Assembly: GCF_012524165.2 (NCBI RefSeq)
Contig: NZ_JABACJ020000017.1
Location: forward strand, 1 to 64,000
Length of the DNA: 64,000 bases
Source: Faecalicatena faecalis
Lineage (GTDB): Bacteria > Bacillota > Clostridia > Lachnospirales > Lachnospiraceae
Direction of reading: 5' to 3'
In this document: positions 16,471-25,750 of the stretch, in pieces
Numbering within the stretch: position 1 is the stretch's first letter
Layout: each line of letters begins with the position of its first letter
Program-made: the position numbers and the translations under genes
The notes under the pieces: model-generated
Database searches by the model: none
The model's input: only the letters and a program-made list of their open reading frames with translations
What the model was told of the DNA's origin: nothing

Positions 16471-16513
16471 GGTGAATATTTACTAAACACGGATAAGGAG
16501 GTGCAAGGAAGCA

Positions 16514-17038
16514 ATGGATGCAGAAGTTACGCTATTTTCAAAACCAGAAGAACTGATTGCCTGGGCAGACACATTTGATATCTTACTTAACCCTTCGATA
16601 GAAGATGCTGCAATATTGCTTAACTATATGGAAGGTCATGATTATGCTATTGGCATAGATTCTGATGGAAAGATGTACAGACAGGATGTAGCTGAGGAGA
16701 ATGGTGAAATTGAACCATACCCGATAGATGATGTTATAGATACTGTTTGTGAATGGAACTATGAACTGATACTTGATGCTGATGCACACAGGAATGATCC
16801 AAAGGATTTTAAAGATTACAGTGAGTTTCAGGATAAGTATGACAGTTTGAAAGCAGATGAAAAGAGGCTGGACAGGTTGTTTGAAAAGACCTGTTATGCA
16901 AAGGAGATTGATGAAATGGCAGCTGCTTTGGTGGAATCATTCATTAGTCATCTAAGTAGCAGGGATGATTTGGAAAAAGCTGCGGTGACAGTTGCAGAAG
17001 GAATTAAGGATTATAGTACGGGTAAGAGAGGAAGGTGA
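16514..17038 (+). CDS. Hypothetical acidic protein upstream of mobC
   Basis: A 174-residue acidic soluble protein (MDAEVTLFSKPEELIAWADT at the start; DKYDSLKADEKRLDRLFEK in the middle) with no transmembrane segment and no recognised domain. The ribosome site (AAGGAGGTGCAAGGAAGC) is strong. It is the first gene after the oriT-like region and is followed by MobC after four bases. Position suggests a relaxosome accessory or regulator, but that is only context. Confidence 0.6.
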   Translation: MDAEVTLFSKPEELIAWADTFDILLNPSIEDAAILLNYMEGHDYAIGIDSDGKMYRQDVAEENGEIEPYPIDDVIDTVCEWNYELILDADAHRNDPKDFKDYSEFQDKYDSLKADEKRLDRLFEKTCYAKEIDEMAAALVESFISHLSSRDDLEKAAVTVAEGIKDYSTGKRGR

Positions 17039-17042
17039 GTCT

Positions 17043-17375
17043 ATGGCAGATAAAGTTCATTGTATTAGGAAAACACTAAGACTAATGCCAGAGGAAGCCA
17101 AGATGCTTGCAAAAAAGGCATGTGATAATGGAATGAATGAGGCTGAGTATATCCGTCTTCTTATCAGTCAGAAACCAAATGATTATCCGGAAGTAAGGAA
17201 GATTCTGAAGGAACTCATTAATGAAGTCAACAGAATTGGAATAAATATCAATCAGATAGTATTTAACAATAATGCCAGGCTGTATTCCAAGGAAGATAAG
17301 ACACAGCTGATAGCTTATATGCGAAAACTGAATCAGAAGGTAGATGAGGCGGTGGTAAAGATTGGCAATCAGTAA
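17043..17375 (+). CDS. mobC: MobC-type relaxosome accessory protein
   Basis: A 110-residue protein matching MobC: an N-terminal ribbon-helix-helix (KTLRLMPEEAKMLAKKACDN, MNEAEYIRLLI) and the diagnostic C-terminal stretch EVNRIGININQIVFNNN. It binds oriT and helps the relaxase open the strands. The start at 17043 follows GGAAGGTGAG; an in-frame upstream extension overlaps the previous gene and is not needed. It overlaps the relaxase start by 14 bases. Confidence 0.85.
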   Translation: MADKVHCIRKTLRLMPEEAKMLAKKACDNGMNEAEYIRLLISQKPNDYPEVRKILKELINEVNRIGININQIVFNNNARLYSKEDKTQLIAYMRKLNQKVDEAVVKIGNQ

Positions 17376-18810
17376 AATCCTTAATATGAAGGATTGTGGT
17401 GGGCATTTTCACGGAAAACATCTGAAGAGATCTCTTGATTATGTGATGAATCCGGAGAAAACACAGGATGGAAGGCTCGTTGGTGCAATCAACTGTCAGG
17501 TCGATTCTGCTTTTGAACAGATGAAAGCTACAAAACGGAAGTTTGGAAAAGTTGATAAAAGGCAGGGATATCATATCATTCTCTCATTTAAGGAAGATGA
17601 AGTGAATCCTGATATGGCATTTGAGATAACCCGCAGATTCGTGGAAGAGTATCTTGGAAAATCATATGAGGCAGTATATGTGGTGCATGATAATACAGCA
17701 CATGTTCATTCACACATTGTATTTAACAGTGTGAGTTTTGTGGATGGGAAAAAGTACCGCTATGAAAAAGGAGACTGGGCAAAGTATATCCAGCCAATCA
17801 CGAATAAGTTGTGTCAGGAATATGGTCTTTCAATCATTGATGTTGATGATGGCAGTAAGGAAAAAGAGCATGAAAGCTATAAGGACTGGAGCGAATATCG
17901 TGAAGGCAGTTTTGTATGGGCAGATATGATCAAGAGAGACCTGGATTCCTGCATACTGCAGGCAGGAAATTATGAGCAGTTTCTGGAGCTGTTATCTGAC
18001 AAAGGATATGAGGTCAAGCAGGGAAAGTATCTGGCGGTAAAGCCACAAGGAATGACGAGATTTCGCAGATGTAAGACATTAGGTAACATGTATTCTGATG
18101 AGGCAATCCGGGAAAGGATAGAAAAAGAGGATATTTCATTTTACCGGGAACAGCAGAAAGAAGTACAACCGGTTCTTTGTAAGTGTAAGGTGAGAAGATA
18201 CCGAAGGGCAAAGATGTCGGGGCTTCAAAAGAGATACTATGCAAAGCTATACCGGATAGGAAAGCTGAAAAAGAAGCCATACAGTCAGGTATGGAAGTAT
18301 AAGGATGATATCCGTAAGATGCATAAACTGCAGGAGGAGTATTTGTTCCTTGTCAATCATGACATTCATTCAGCAGAGGAGCTTGTCAGTATAATCAGCT
18401 CATTGACAGATAAAAGAAAAGAAGTTTCAGCAGAGAAAAGCCGCATTTATAAGGCTAGGGAGAGAAGTCGAGAACTTTTTGATATAGTAGATGATATGAA
18501 AGAGTTAGAACCTGCTGAGAAGTCTTTCCTCCAGGGAGATGAATTTTTTACGGATGAGCATCTGCAATGGGAAACTTTGAAACAGAAGCTTTTATCACAG
18601 GGATATAGCCTTGAAGAGGTGGAAGCACTGCGTAAACATTATAAAGAGGAGTATTCCAAAGCATGTGCAAAAGAAAGGGCAGTATTCAAAGAGTTGAATA
18701 TTGGTAAATCTATATGGAAGAGTCTTATTCCAGACAGCGTATCAGATGGAAAAGATGCACAGTACAACAAAGAGACAATACGAGACAGGAAAGAGCAGCC
18801 AGAACGTTAG
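17362..18810 (+). CDS. MOBP-type relaxase (relaxase/mobilization nuclease domain)
   Basis: A 482-residue relaxase. The N-terminal 200 residues show the family motifs: SLDYVMNPEKT around the expected catalytic Tyr, HIILSFKEDE, and the His triad HDNTAHVHSHIVFN (three His that hold the metal). The C-terminal part is a basic coiled-coil-rich region. It nicks oriT and leads the strand through the mating channel. The start is a TTG overlapping mobC by 14 bases and is preceded by GAGGCGGTGG; homologues begin with the same AISKIL-like sequence. A terminator-like hairpin overlaps its stop codon. Confidence 0.88.
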   Translation: MAISKILNMKDCGGHFHGKHLKRSLDYVMNPEKTQDGRLVGAINCQVDSAFEQMKATKRKFGKVDKRQGYHIILSFKEDEVNPDMAFEITRRFVEEYLGKSYEAVYVVHDNTAHVHSHIVFNSVSFVDGKKYRYEKGDWAKYIQPITNKLCQEYGLSIIDVDDGSKEKEHESYKDWSEYREGSFVWADMIKRDLDSCILQAGNYEQFLELLSDKGYEVKQGKYLAVKPQGMTRFRRCKTLGNMYSDEAIRERIEKEDISFYREQQKEVQPVLCKCKVRRYRRAKMSGLQKRYYAKLYRIGKLKKKPYSQVWKYKDDIRKMHKLQEEYLFLVNHDIHSAEELVSIISSLTDKRKEVSAEKSRIYKARERSRELFDIVDDMKELEPAEKSFLQGDEFFTDEHLQWETLKQKLLSQGYSLEEVEALRKHYKEEYSKACAKERAVFKELNIGKSIWKSLIPDSVSDGKDAQYNKETIRDRKEQPER

Positions 18811-18821
18811 GCTGTTTTTTT
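18796..18821 (+). terminator. Terminator-like hairpin overlapping the relaxase stop codon
   Basis: CAGCC / GGCTG stem with 9-base loop that includes the relaxase stop codon, followed by seven T. The next gene begins about 20 bases later on the same strand, so complete termination here would block the transfer genes. Confidence 0.65.
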
Positions 18822-18839
18822 AGTAGTTAGGAGGCATAT

Positions 18840-20024
18840 ATGGAAGAAAACAGAGAACCGCTTAGTGCGATAGCAATCGAGAAAAAATTGCAGCTTCTCC
18901 GAAATAAGCATTTTAGTGAAGATACGATTGCTCTTGTAAAAAGTGATTATGAATATGGACTGAAAGAGGAGGAGATCAGCCTTTATCTCAATAAGTCATA
19001 CGACATTGAACAGATGAAGATTTTATCGGAATGTCTGCACAAGGATGTTCCAAAAGATATGATTGATATTATCAAGAATACCAAGTATTCGGTTCATCAG
19101 ATGCAGGTGTCCCTTGAATTTTATGAAAAGGGTGTACCTGTTCAGACAATTAAGGAGGTTATGGACAAAGGGGAAAAACCTATTACCATGCGACGATTAT
19201 ATGAGGAAGTTTTGGAACAGCTGAATAAAGTCAAGAAACAGATTCCGGAAGAGTCTGAGTATGTGAAAGCACTCATTTCTCAGATGGATGAAGTGGTTGT
19301 AAAGATCAATCATCAGAATGAAAGGTATGATGCCCTGAATAAGAAGCTTTCTGAAATAGAGACTTCCAAAGATGATGAGGGAGTCAGGGAGCGTCTGGTC
19401 AAGGAGAACCAGGATAAGGACGCTCTTATCAACAGTCAGCAGAATGAACTGAATAAGGCAAGCAGTACGATTGCAAGACTCAGGGATGATATTGAGAAAA
19501 AGGATAAGGAGATGAAGCGTATGGGAGACAGAATAGAGTCATTGGAAGATAAGATCATAAGTGTTGCCACAGAGAATAAGAAAGAGGCAGAAAGTAAGGC
19601 AGAGCCGCAGGAAAGCCAGTCCGTACCACAGGCAGAAAAAAAGATGGTTGATACAGTTGCAGTTCCGCAGAATATGCAGGCTGTGGCAAACGGGATTCCG
19701 GTCTATTATCAGATTCCGGTAGTTGATGGTACCGGAAATGTGGTGCAGAGACTTCCGATTGAGAGAAGTGTGAGAAAGAGCAGCAACAGCGGAGTGGCAA
19801 GCCTTTTTGCAAGACTTTCTTTTAAGAAAAAGTCGAGAGCAGACATTGTAAAGCTTGTTGCATCGGGCAATCTTGTTCCGGCACAGCTTGTCCAGATTAA
19901 GAGTGCAATAGAAAAGGGACTTACGGAGACACAGCTTATAGAGCTTATTACCAATAATATTTCAGCAGAAAAGATGAAAGAGATTATTGAGATAGCGGTA
20001 CTTGAAAACAGTATGGCAGATTAG
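18840..20024 (+). CDS. Coiled-coil protein of unknown function (394 residues)
   Basis: The N-terminal 110 residues contain repeated short helical units (for example FSEDTIALVKSDYEYGLKEE, MDIIKNT-like stretches); residues 125-250 form a long coiled coil (KVKKQIPEESEYVKALISQM, RLRDDIEKKDKEMKRMGDRI); then a Pro/Gln/Ala-rich linker and a C-terminal globular part (SRADIVKLVASGNLVPAQLV) that again has the short helical unit. It sits between relaxase and PcfB. It could be a relaxosome-to-channel adaptor but no family is recognised. Confidence 0.6.
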   Translation: MEENREPLSAIAIEKKLQLLRNKHFSEDTIALVKSDYEYGLKEEEISLYLNKSYDIEQMKILSECLHKDVPKDMIDIIKNTKYSVHQMQVSLEFYEKGVPVQTIKEVMDKGEKPITMRRLYEEVLEQLNKVKKQIPEESEYVKALISQMDEVVVKINHQNERYDALNKKLSEIETSKDDEGVRERLVKENQDKDALINSQQNELNKASSTIARLRDDIEKKDKEMKRMGDRIESLEDKIISVATENKKEAESKAEPQESQSVPQAEKKMVDTVAVPQNMQAVANGIPVYYQIPVVDGTGNVVQRLPIERSVRKSSNSGVASLFARLSFKKKSRADIVKLVASGNLVPAQLVQIKSAIEKGLTETQLIELITNNISAEKMKEIIEIAVLENSMAD

Positions 20025-20033
20025 GAGGTACTT

Positions 20034-20438
20034 ATGAATTTAGCAGTAGTAAATGAAGCAGTAACAGAGATGAATGGTGTGGAGCATCAGTTTACAGAGG
20101 AAGAGAAAAACTTTGTTGTCCAGTTCGCATTCAGAAGCGGCAGCAAGGAAGATACGATTTCTCTTATTGAAGCATTGGCACATTCGGCGGATAAGGCTGA
20201 GTCGGACGAGATTATGGTCACATACAGGGCTAAATATGATATGAAGCCTGCATGGGTGGAACAGGTGGAAAACCTGCTTGTGGCACTTGAAATGTACCGT
20301 ATCGAGGAGGAAAAAGCAATCAATCATCTGGCAGATATTTTGACTGCTTATGGTATTGATGTATCAGCCGAGGAAATCCGTACTACAGAGACAGAAACAC
20401 TTAAAACAACAGTCAGAGAGAAAGTGGAGGTGCGATAA
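20034..20438 (+). CDS. Hypothetical protein (134 residues)
   Basis: A small acidic helical protein (AEEEKNFVVQFAFRSGSKED-type segments; C-terminal TETETLKTTVREKVEVR). It begins nine bases after the previous stop with an AGGAGG site and its stop overlaps the PcfB start by one base (TAATG), so it is translationally coupled. No recognised domain; probably a transfer accessory protein by position. Confidence 0.6.
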   Translation: MNLAVVNEAVTEMNGVEHQFTEEEKNFVVQFAFRSGSKEDTISLIEALAHSADKAESDEIMVTYRAKYDMKPAWVEQVENLLVALEMYRIEEEKAINHLADILTAYGIDVSAEEIRTTETETLKTTVREKVEVR

Positions 20439-21556
20439 TGGCAGAAGAGATTCAGGAAGCGGTGCAGATCATCCGTGTTGCTTATGATGGCATTGAGATT
20501 GCCATGAAGGTAGGAAGTGGCGGAATAGCTGCCATGCAGAAGGCAATAGATTTCTTAAAAGGGATGCTTGATTATGAAAAGTCACTTGGCAAGACATCCA
20601 TGAGAAAGCTGCTCTTAAAGGGTGGCGATTTACAGGTGTTACAGTTTAACACCGAAGATATGAAAAAGGTTGAAAAGATGGCAAAGAAGTATGGAATACT
20701 CTATTCAGTACTTCCGGACTGCAACAGGAAAGACGGACTGAGTGAGGTAATCTTTCATACAGAGGCAGTTCCACGTGTGAATATGATGATACAGAAGCTC
20801 AAGTTTGGCAAGATTGCCACATTTGACGATTATCTGAAGAATGGAGATGAAAAATCACTTGGCAAGCTGATGGATTTTTTGAAGAAACAGCAGGGAAACG
20901 AGAAAAGCCACACGATAGAAGGGGATAGGGTTAATTCCGCTATTGACGGACTGATTGAAAAGGTAGGAATGTTTGCAATGGAAAAGAAAGCTATCAGTGT
21001 GGATCAGGTCAAGGAGAATTTCAGCATCAATGGTGAGCAGGCTGAAAGTGTTATCAGACAGCTTGAGACAATCGGTGTGCTTGGCAGCAAGAATGAAGAT
21101 GGCACCCATACAGTAATGATGGACAAAGATGCATTTATCAACCGTGTCAGAGGTTATCAGGACCTTGCTGAGAGAATGAGGGCAGTTGCAGCATCAAAGA
21201 ATGCGAACCTGTCAGATGTGACTATCAGCAAGAAGCTGATTATCGAAGAGAATGACCATGCTGTTAAGACCAGGGTTCCCGGCACATGGGGAGAAGAGGC
21301 AAGATATGTATGGCTCCGTAAGGAAAACATCATGGAGATTCATGGTGGAAAGACAATGCTTACCTTCCTTGATTCAACCAAGGATTATAAGCTTTACGAT
21401 GAGCAGAATCGTGTGGTGACAACCCAGAAAGGAACCGAGCTTTATACTCACTATGACAAGGTGGAGTCATCTGTCAGGGAGCGTTACGAGAAAGTGCAGA
21501 AGCAGCAGAAAAAGACAGCACAGAAGAAAACTGTTACCACGAAGAAAGCGAGGTAG
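20438..21556 (+). CDS. PcfB/DUF3801-family conjugation protein
   Basis: A 372-residue protein. The N-terminal 140 residues match PcfB (DUF3801): LLLKGGDLQVLQFNTEDMKK, KYGILYSVLPD and HTEAVPRVNMMIQKL. The C-terminal part resembles a winged-helix (VDQVKENFSINGEQAESVIRQ) and ends in a Lys/Gln-rich basic tail. PcfB proteins pair with PcfC/VirD4 coupling ATPases and help dock the relaxosome. The neighbour downstream is exactly such an ATPase, six bases away. The fusion to a winged-helix-like extension makes it longer than the classical 150-residue PcfB. Confidence 0.75.
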   Translation: MAEEIQEAVQIIRVAYDGIEIAMKVGSGGIAAMQKAIDFLKGMLDYEKSLGKTSMRKLLLKGGDLQVLQFNTEDMKKVEKMAKKYGILYSVLPDCNRKDGLSEVIFHTEAVPRVNMMIQKLKFGKIATFDDYLKNGDEKSLGKLMDFLKKQQGNEKSHTIEGDRVNSAIDGLIEKVGMFAMEKKAISVDQVKENFSINGEQAESVIRQLETIGVLGSKNEDGTHTVMMDKDAFINRVRGYQDLAERMRAVAASKNANLSDVTISKKLIIEENDHAVKTRVPGTWGEEARYVWLRKENIMEIHGGKTMLTFLDSTKDYKLYDEQNRVVTTQKGTELYTHYDKVESSVRERYEKVQKQQKKTAQKKTVTTKKAR

Positions 21557-21562
21557 CAGCTT

Positions 21563-23758
21563 ATGCAGACAACAAAGAAAAAGCCGTCACTGATATTCAT
21601 TCTTGTGGGTGCAGTGTTAGCCGGTTATCTTGGTTATCTGATAAATGGTGCGTGGATAGAGGGAATAGCATTTAATGAATTTATGGACAGATTCAATGAA
21701 GTATGTGCGGTTCCCTTTGCCAACTATTACAATTCCAATACAGTAAAAGCAGTAGCCGTTGCATTAGGTATCTATGCGATGGCTATTGTCATGTATTACA
21801 CCAGTCAGAGAAACTATATGCCCGGTAAGGAATTTGGTACGGCAAGATTTGAAAATCCGAAGCAGGTCAACAAGATACTTGCAGATAAGGATGAAAATTT
21901 CAACCGGATACTCAGCCAGAATGTGAAGATGTCGCTGGATTTCAGAAGGCTCAAGCTCAATGGAAATATCCTTATCTGTGGAGGCTCCGGAGCAGGAAAA
22001 ACATTTTATGAAGTAAAGCCGAATCTTATGCAGATGCCGCATAACTGTTCCTTTATCTGTACCGATCCAAAGGGAGAAATCCTTAGAAGCTGCGGGCAGA
22101 TGTTAAAAAATAACGGATATAACCTGAAAGTCATTAATCTGTTAGAGATGGATAAATCAGACTGTTACAATCCGTTTTCTTATATCAGAGAGGAAACAGA
22201 TGTGGTCAAGCTGATTACAAACCTTATCAGCAATACGACACCAAAGGGAGCGACACCAAGTGATCCGTTCTGGGAAAAAGCGGAAGGATTGTTCTTACAG
22301 GCTATCTTTTATTATGTGTGGCTGGAGGTACAGCCGGCAAAGAGAAACTTTGAGACAGTACTTAAACTTCTTGGAGAAGCAGAGGTTACAGAACAGGGAA
22401 AAGCATCGAAGTTGGATGTGCGTATGAAGTTTTTAGAGGAAAGTTCCCCACTTGGAGCCAATCATCCGGCAGTCAAGCAGTACAACAAATGTATGAGAGG
22501 TGCAGGAGACACAGTCCGTTCCATTATCATAAGTGCCAACTCAAGACTTGCATTTCTTGAGAATAAGCAGGTTTTACGACTACTCTCAAAAGATGAGCTT
22601 AATCTGTCCGATATCGGTATCGGAGTAAATGGGGATGGTGAGACAAAGACAGCACTGTTTTGTGTAATCCCGGATAGTGATAAATCCTATAACTTTATTA
22701 TCGGTATGTTATATACGCAGATATTTCAGGAATTGTACTATCAGGCGGACTTTAACTGCGGAGGCAGGCTGCCAATCCATGTGACATTTATGTTAGATGA
22801 ATTTGCGAATGTCGCATTGCCCGATGACTTCTGTTCCTTGTTATCGACAATGCGAAGCCGTGAGATTTCAAGTATTATCATTATTCAGAACTTTGCCCAG
22901 TTAAAAGCACTTTTTAAAGATACCTGGGAGACAATTCCCGGCAACTGCGATACGTTTATCTATCTCGGTGGAAACGAGCAGAGTACGCACAAGTATGTGT
23001 CGGAGCTGCTTGGAAAAGGTACGATTGATAAGAAATCAAGCGGAGAGACAAAAGGCAGACAGGGAAGTTCTTCAAGAAACTATGATGTATTAGGAAGAGA
23101 ATTGTTCACACCCGATGAAGTCAGAAAGCTGGATAACAAAAAGTGCATTATCTTTATCCGTGGTTTTGATCCTATCATGGATAATAAGTTCATACCATTC
23201 AATCATCCGATGTTTAACCAGACAGCAGATGGCAATGGAGAGCCTTATGTTCATCAGATAAGGGGAGCAGATAATCTTATCGGTCCACCATTTGAGATTC
23301 TTTCAGACAAGGCAGTTAAGTATTATGAAAAGCTGAAAGATAAGGGCGAGAATGTGTATATAGACTCTCTTACCTATGAGCAGTTTATGGTGCTTGGTGA
23401 TGCGGAATTAAGCAGAAGATTCTCCATGCAGGATGAAGCAGAGCAGAAAGCAAAGATAGACAGAGAGCAGGCAAATGAGCTTGAGTATGTTGATGAATCA
23501 CAGAAGTCTGATGCTGCTGACAGTGCCAATGCATCTAATGGAAGTGCTGGTGCCAAGCCTGTAAGGAATCCTGAGAGGGAAAAGCCTAAGTGGGAGGATA
23601 CTATCACAAATCGAATGTTACACTGGTCATATACACTGGAGCAGAAGGAAGAAGTGAAGAAAGCATTAGCTGCAGGAGTTCCGAAAGCAACGATTCTTAC
23701 TTACTTCTATCCGGAGGTAACTGTGGAGAAGATGAGTACTTATCGTAAGAAGCAGTAA
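21563..23758 (+). CDS. VirD4/PcfC-type type IV coupling ATPase
   Basis: A 731-residue membrane ATPase that delivers the relaxase-DNA complex to the channel. Two N-terminal transmembrane helices (LIFILVGAVLAGYLGYLI and AVAVALGIYAMAIVMYY), then the motor domain: Walker A GGSGAGKT at about residues 140-147, Walker B FMLDEFANV near 410, and the family IIQNFAQL segment. The C-terminal 120 residues are a charged linker and a small helical domain (HWSYTLEQKEEVKKALAAGV) that probably selects substrate. It is preceded by PcfB and followed by a hairpin. Confidence 0.92.
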   Translation: MQTTKKKPSLIFILVGAVLAGYLGYLINGAWIEGIAFNEFMDRFNEVCAVPFANYYNSNTVKAVAVALGIYAMAIVMYYTSQRNYMPGKEFGTARFENPKQVNKILADKDENFNRILSQNVKMSLDFRRLKLNGNILICGGSGAGKTFYEVKPNLMQMPHNCSFICTDPKGEILRSCGQMLKNNGYNLKVINLLEMDKSDCYNPFSYIREETDVVKLITNLISNTTPKGATPSDPFWEKAEGLFLQAIFYYVWLEVQPAKRNFETVLKLLGEAEVTEQGKASKLDVRMKFLEESSPLGANHPAVKQYNKCMRGAGDTVRSIIISANSRLAFLENKQVLRLLSKDELNLSDIGIGVNGDGETKTALFCVIPDSDKSYNFIIGMLYTQIFQELYYQADFNCGGRLPIHVTFMLDEFANVALPDDFCSLLSTMRSREISSIIIIQNFAQLKALFKDTWETIPGNCDTFIYLGGNEQSTHKYVSELLGKGTIDKKSSGETKGRQGSSSRNYDVLGRELFTPDEVRKLDNKKCIIFIRGFDPIMDNKFIPFNHPMFNQTADGNGEPYVHQIRGADNLIGPPFEILSDKAVKYYEKLKDKGENVYIDSLTYEQFMVLGDAELSRRFSMQDEAEQKAKIDREQANELEYVDESQKSDAADSANASNGSAGAKPVRNPEREKPKWEDTITNRMLHWSYTLEQKEEVKKALAAGVPKATILTYFYPEVTVEKMSTYRKKQ

Positions 23759-23767
23759 ATGTTATCG

Positions 23768-23802
23768 CATAGGCACAGGAAATGTGGTATACTGTGCCTA
23801 TG
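23768..23802. terminator. Inverted repeat after the coupling ATPase
   Basis: A perfect 11-bp stem (CATAGGCACAG / CTGTGCCTATG) with a 13-base loop begins ten bases after the coupling-protein stop. It has no T-run on either side, so it may stabilise or process the RNA rather than terminate. Confidence 0.5.
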
Positions 23803-23848
23803 TAAAAAAGAATGTGTTTTACAAATCGGTATTTGAGGAGAAAACAGT

Positions 23849-24226
23849 ATGTGGTTTTGGTGGTTTATTTTGATATGTGATTGTCTTATTCCAGCGATTA
23901 TGATAATTGCGGGCAGAATGATGTGGAAACATTGTCCAAAGAAGATCAATGGAGTTGTGGGATACCGAACTAAGATGTCAATGATAAATATGGATACTTG
24001 GAGATTTGCACATGACCATGCAGGAAAACTTTGGTGGAAAGTCGGTATTGGTCTGTTGGGACCTACAATGCTTATACATATTCCTTTTTATGGAGCAAGT
24101 GATGATACAATAGGAATATTAAGCATTATTATCATTGTAATACAACTGGTATTTTTAATAGGCTCTATTTTCCCAACGGAAAAGTCATTAAAAAACAATT
24201 TCAATGAGGATGGAACAAAGCGATAA
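23849..24226 (+). CDS. SdpI/YhfL-like membrane protein
   Basis: A 125-residue membrane protein with three hydrophobic helices and the SdpI-family signature in the first loop (NGVVGYRTKMSMINMDTWRF, followed by AHDHAGKLWWKVG). The Bacillus relative SdpI protects against the SdpC killing factor and also signals. This copy is short, covering the C-terminal SdpI repeat. It lies between the coupling ATPase and the pilin-like gene, framed by a hairpin upstream and a clear terminator downstream, and looks like cargo slipped into the transfer operon. Substrate or toxin unknown. Confidence 0.7.
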   Translation: MWFWWFILICDCLIPAIMIIAGRMMWKHCPKKINGVVGYRTKMSMINMDTWRFAHDHAGKLWWKVGIGLLGPTMLIHIPFYGASDDTIGILSIIIIVIQLVFLIGSIFPTEKSLKNNFNEDGTKR

Positions 24227-24272
24227 CTTCAAGTTTGTCTGACTCACAACAATTTAATATCAAACTAATACA

Positions 24273-24308
24273 AGCACTTTAGCCAATAAAGGTTAAGGTG
24301 CTTTTTTT
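24273..24308 (+). terminator. Terminator of the SdpI-like gene
   Basis: Stem AGCACTTTAGCC / GGTTAAGGTGCT with a 6-base loop and seven T, 47 bases after the SdpI-like stop. Strong intrinsic terminator. Confidence 0.8.
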
Positions 24309-24341
24309 GCGCCTTGAAAGGAGGTGGTTACAGCTAAACAC

Positions 24342-24441
24342 ATCGGGAAAAGCCCGATTTAATCATTACAACAGGCATTGCCTGATCATATAGAGTAACT
24401 TTTAACAGCCAGTTAGGGATTATCCCTGCTGGCTTATTTTT
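24342..24441 (+). terminator. Stem-loop leader ending in a terminator before the pilin-like gene
   Basis: Three stems in a row: ATCGGG / CCCGAT (24342-24358), CAGGCA / TGCCTG (24372-24384) and AGCCAG / CTGGCT with inner AGGGA / TCCCT (24407-24434). The last is followed by TATTTTTTT, a typical terminator, then directly by the ribosome site of the next gene. A closely similar AGCC-TTA-GGA terminator precedes the hydrolase gene at 35558. Confidence 0.7.
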
Positions 24442-24464
24442 TTATCAAAAAGGAGACAAACAAC

Positions 24465-24842
24465 ATGAGAAAAGAACAGATTATTACGACAAACAACAAT
24501 CAGATGGAGGAGAAAGGCATGAAGAGCAGATTCATTCACTTTAAAAAGAGATTCGTTCCGGCATTATCCGGAGCACTTATGGGAGTAATGCTTATGAGCA
24601 CTACTTGTTTTGCAGCAGGTACAGGTACTTCCGCAGTAACACAGCCGCTTGAGAACTTAAAGACACTTATCATTGCAGTCATTGGTGCTGTTGGTGTCAT
24701 CATTCTTGCAAAGAATGTCATGGAGTTCGCACAAGCCTATCAGCAGCAGGATTCATCTACTATGAACTCTGCACTGAAAGGAATTGTAGCAGGTGTCATG
24801 ATGGCTGGTATTTCAACAGTTCTGACATTCTTAGGCTTCTAA
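24465..24842 (+). CDS. VirB2-like small pilin-type membrane protein
   Basis: A 125-residue precursor with a long signal sequence (FVPALSGALMGVMLMSTTCFA) followed by two transmembrane helices (LIIAVIGAVGVIILAKNVM and GVMMAGISTVLTFL), the layout of VirB2/TrbC or Maff2-like pilin subunits in Gram-positive transfer systems. Two starts have ribosome sites, the ATG at 24465 (AAAAAGGAGAC) and the one at MKSRFIHF (GGAGGAGAAAGG); the second would give a more standard precursor length. Neighbours are the VirB6-, VirB3- and VirB4-like proteins. Confidence 0.65.
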   Translation: MRKEQIITTNNNQMEEKGMKSRFIHFKKRFVPALSGALMGVMLMSTTCFAAGTGTSAVTQPLENLKTLIIAVIGAVGVIILAKNVMEFAQAYQQQDSSTMNSALKGIVAGVMMAGISTVLTFLGF

Positions 24843-24845
24843 GAT

Positions 24846-24867
24846 GGGGAAAAAGAGTTCCCCTTTT
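24846..24867 (+). terminator. Small hairpin with T-run
   Basis: GGGGAA / TTCCCC stem with a 6-base loop and TTTT, directly after the pilin-like stop codon and 29 bases before the VirB6-like start. Weak intraoperonic terminator or RNA-processing structure. Confidence 0.5.
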
Positions 24868-24895
24868 AGTAAAAGGAAAGAGGTGAATAACAAGT

Positions 24896-25738
24896 ATGGA
24901 TATTTTTAAGCTTGGTGATAAGATCCTTGCACTTCTTGAGGCAGTGTTTGGGTTTTGGAACAATCAGATATCCCTGGTCTTTGCAATGCTTGGACAGTCA
25001 CCGGTCAGTTTCAAGGGCGGAGGTCCCTGGGCAGTCATTGAGGGGATAGAGCCGGTTTTTGTAGCGGTCGGCTCTTCCCTCGTTGTGCTGTTCTTTGTTA
25101 TCGGTTTCTGCTCGGAAAGCATAGATGTAAAAGATGAGATGAGGTTTGAGTCTATATTTCGTATGCTTATCCGACTGGGACTTGCAGAATGGTTTGTTGC
25201 AAATAATGTCACGATTATGAAAGCGTTTTTTACTTCCATAGGAAATCTGGTGGGACTTATATCTGCCGGGACAACGACGCAGCTTGCCATTGACAGTACA
25301 CAGGCAGACATCATTAAGGGACTCGGATTTGGTGAGAGTCTGGTAATGCTGATACTTACAGCTTTGCTTGCAATCATCATTATTATCTGTGGATTCTTTA
25401 TCATTTACACAGTGTATTTCAGGTTCTTAAAGATACTGATTATTGTGCCGCTTGGTGCGATTGCATGCTCCACAATGGCAGGAAACAGAATGGTCAGTCA
25501 TACAATGGCTACCTACTGCAAATATTTTCTTTCGTGTGTATTCGAGGCAGTAACAATGGCACTTGCAATTGTGGTATGTAATGCATTTATCAATGCAGGA
25601 CTTCCGGCATTTACAGGAAGTTACGCTGACTGGGCACAGACGCTTATTTATTTGTGTGAAATGACATTTACGATAGCAATGACTGTTGGAAGTGTGAAGG
25701 GTGCACAGACACTTACAAGCAAGGCATTTGGATTATAG
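24896..25738 (+). CDS. VirB6/TrbL-like polytopic transfer protein
   Basis: A 280-residue integral membrane protein with six or so helices (for example FVAVGSSLVVLFFVIGFC, MLILTALLAIIIIICGFFII, EMTFTIAMTVGSV) and the central helical pair of the VirB6/TrbL family. It would form the inner-membrane channel of the mating apparatus. It follows the pilin-like gene and precedes the DUF4313 and PrgI/VirB3 genes, the normal order in Gram-positive elements of this kind. Confidence 0.75.
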   Translation: MDIFKLGDKILALLEAVFGFWNNQISLVFAMLGQSPVSFKGGGPWAVIEGIEPVFVAVGSSLVVLFFVIGFCSESIDVKDEMRFESIFRMLIRLGLAEWFVANNVTIMKAFFTSIGNLVGLISAGTTTQLAIDSTQADIIKGLGFGESLVMLILTALLAIIIIICGFFIIYTVYFRFLKILIIVPLGAIACSTMAGNRMVSHTMATYCKYFLSCVFEAVTMALAIVVCNAFINAGLPAFTGSYADWAQTLIYLCEMTFTIAMTVGSVKGAQTLTSKAFGL

Positions 25739-25750
25739 AAGGAGGCAGAA

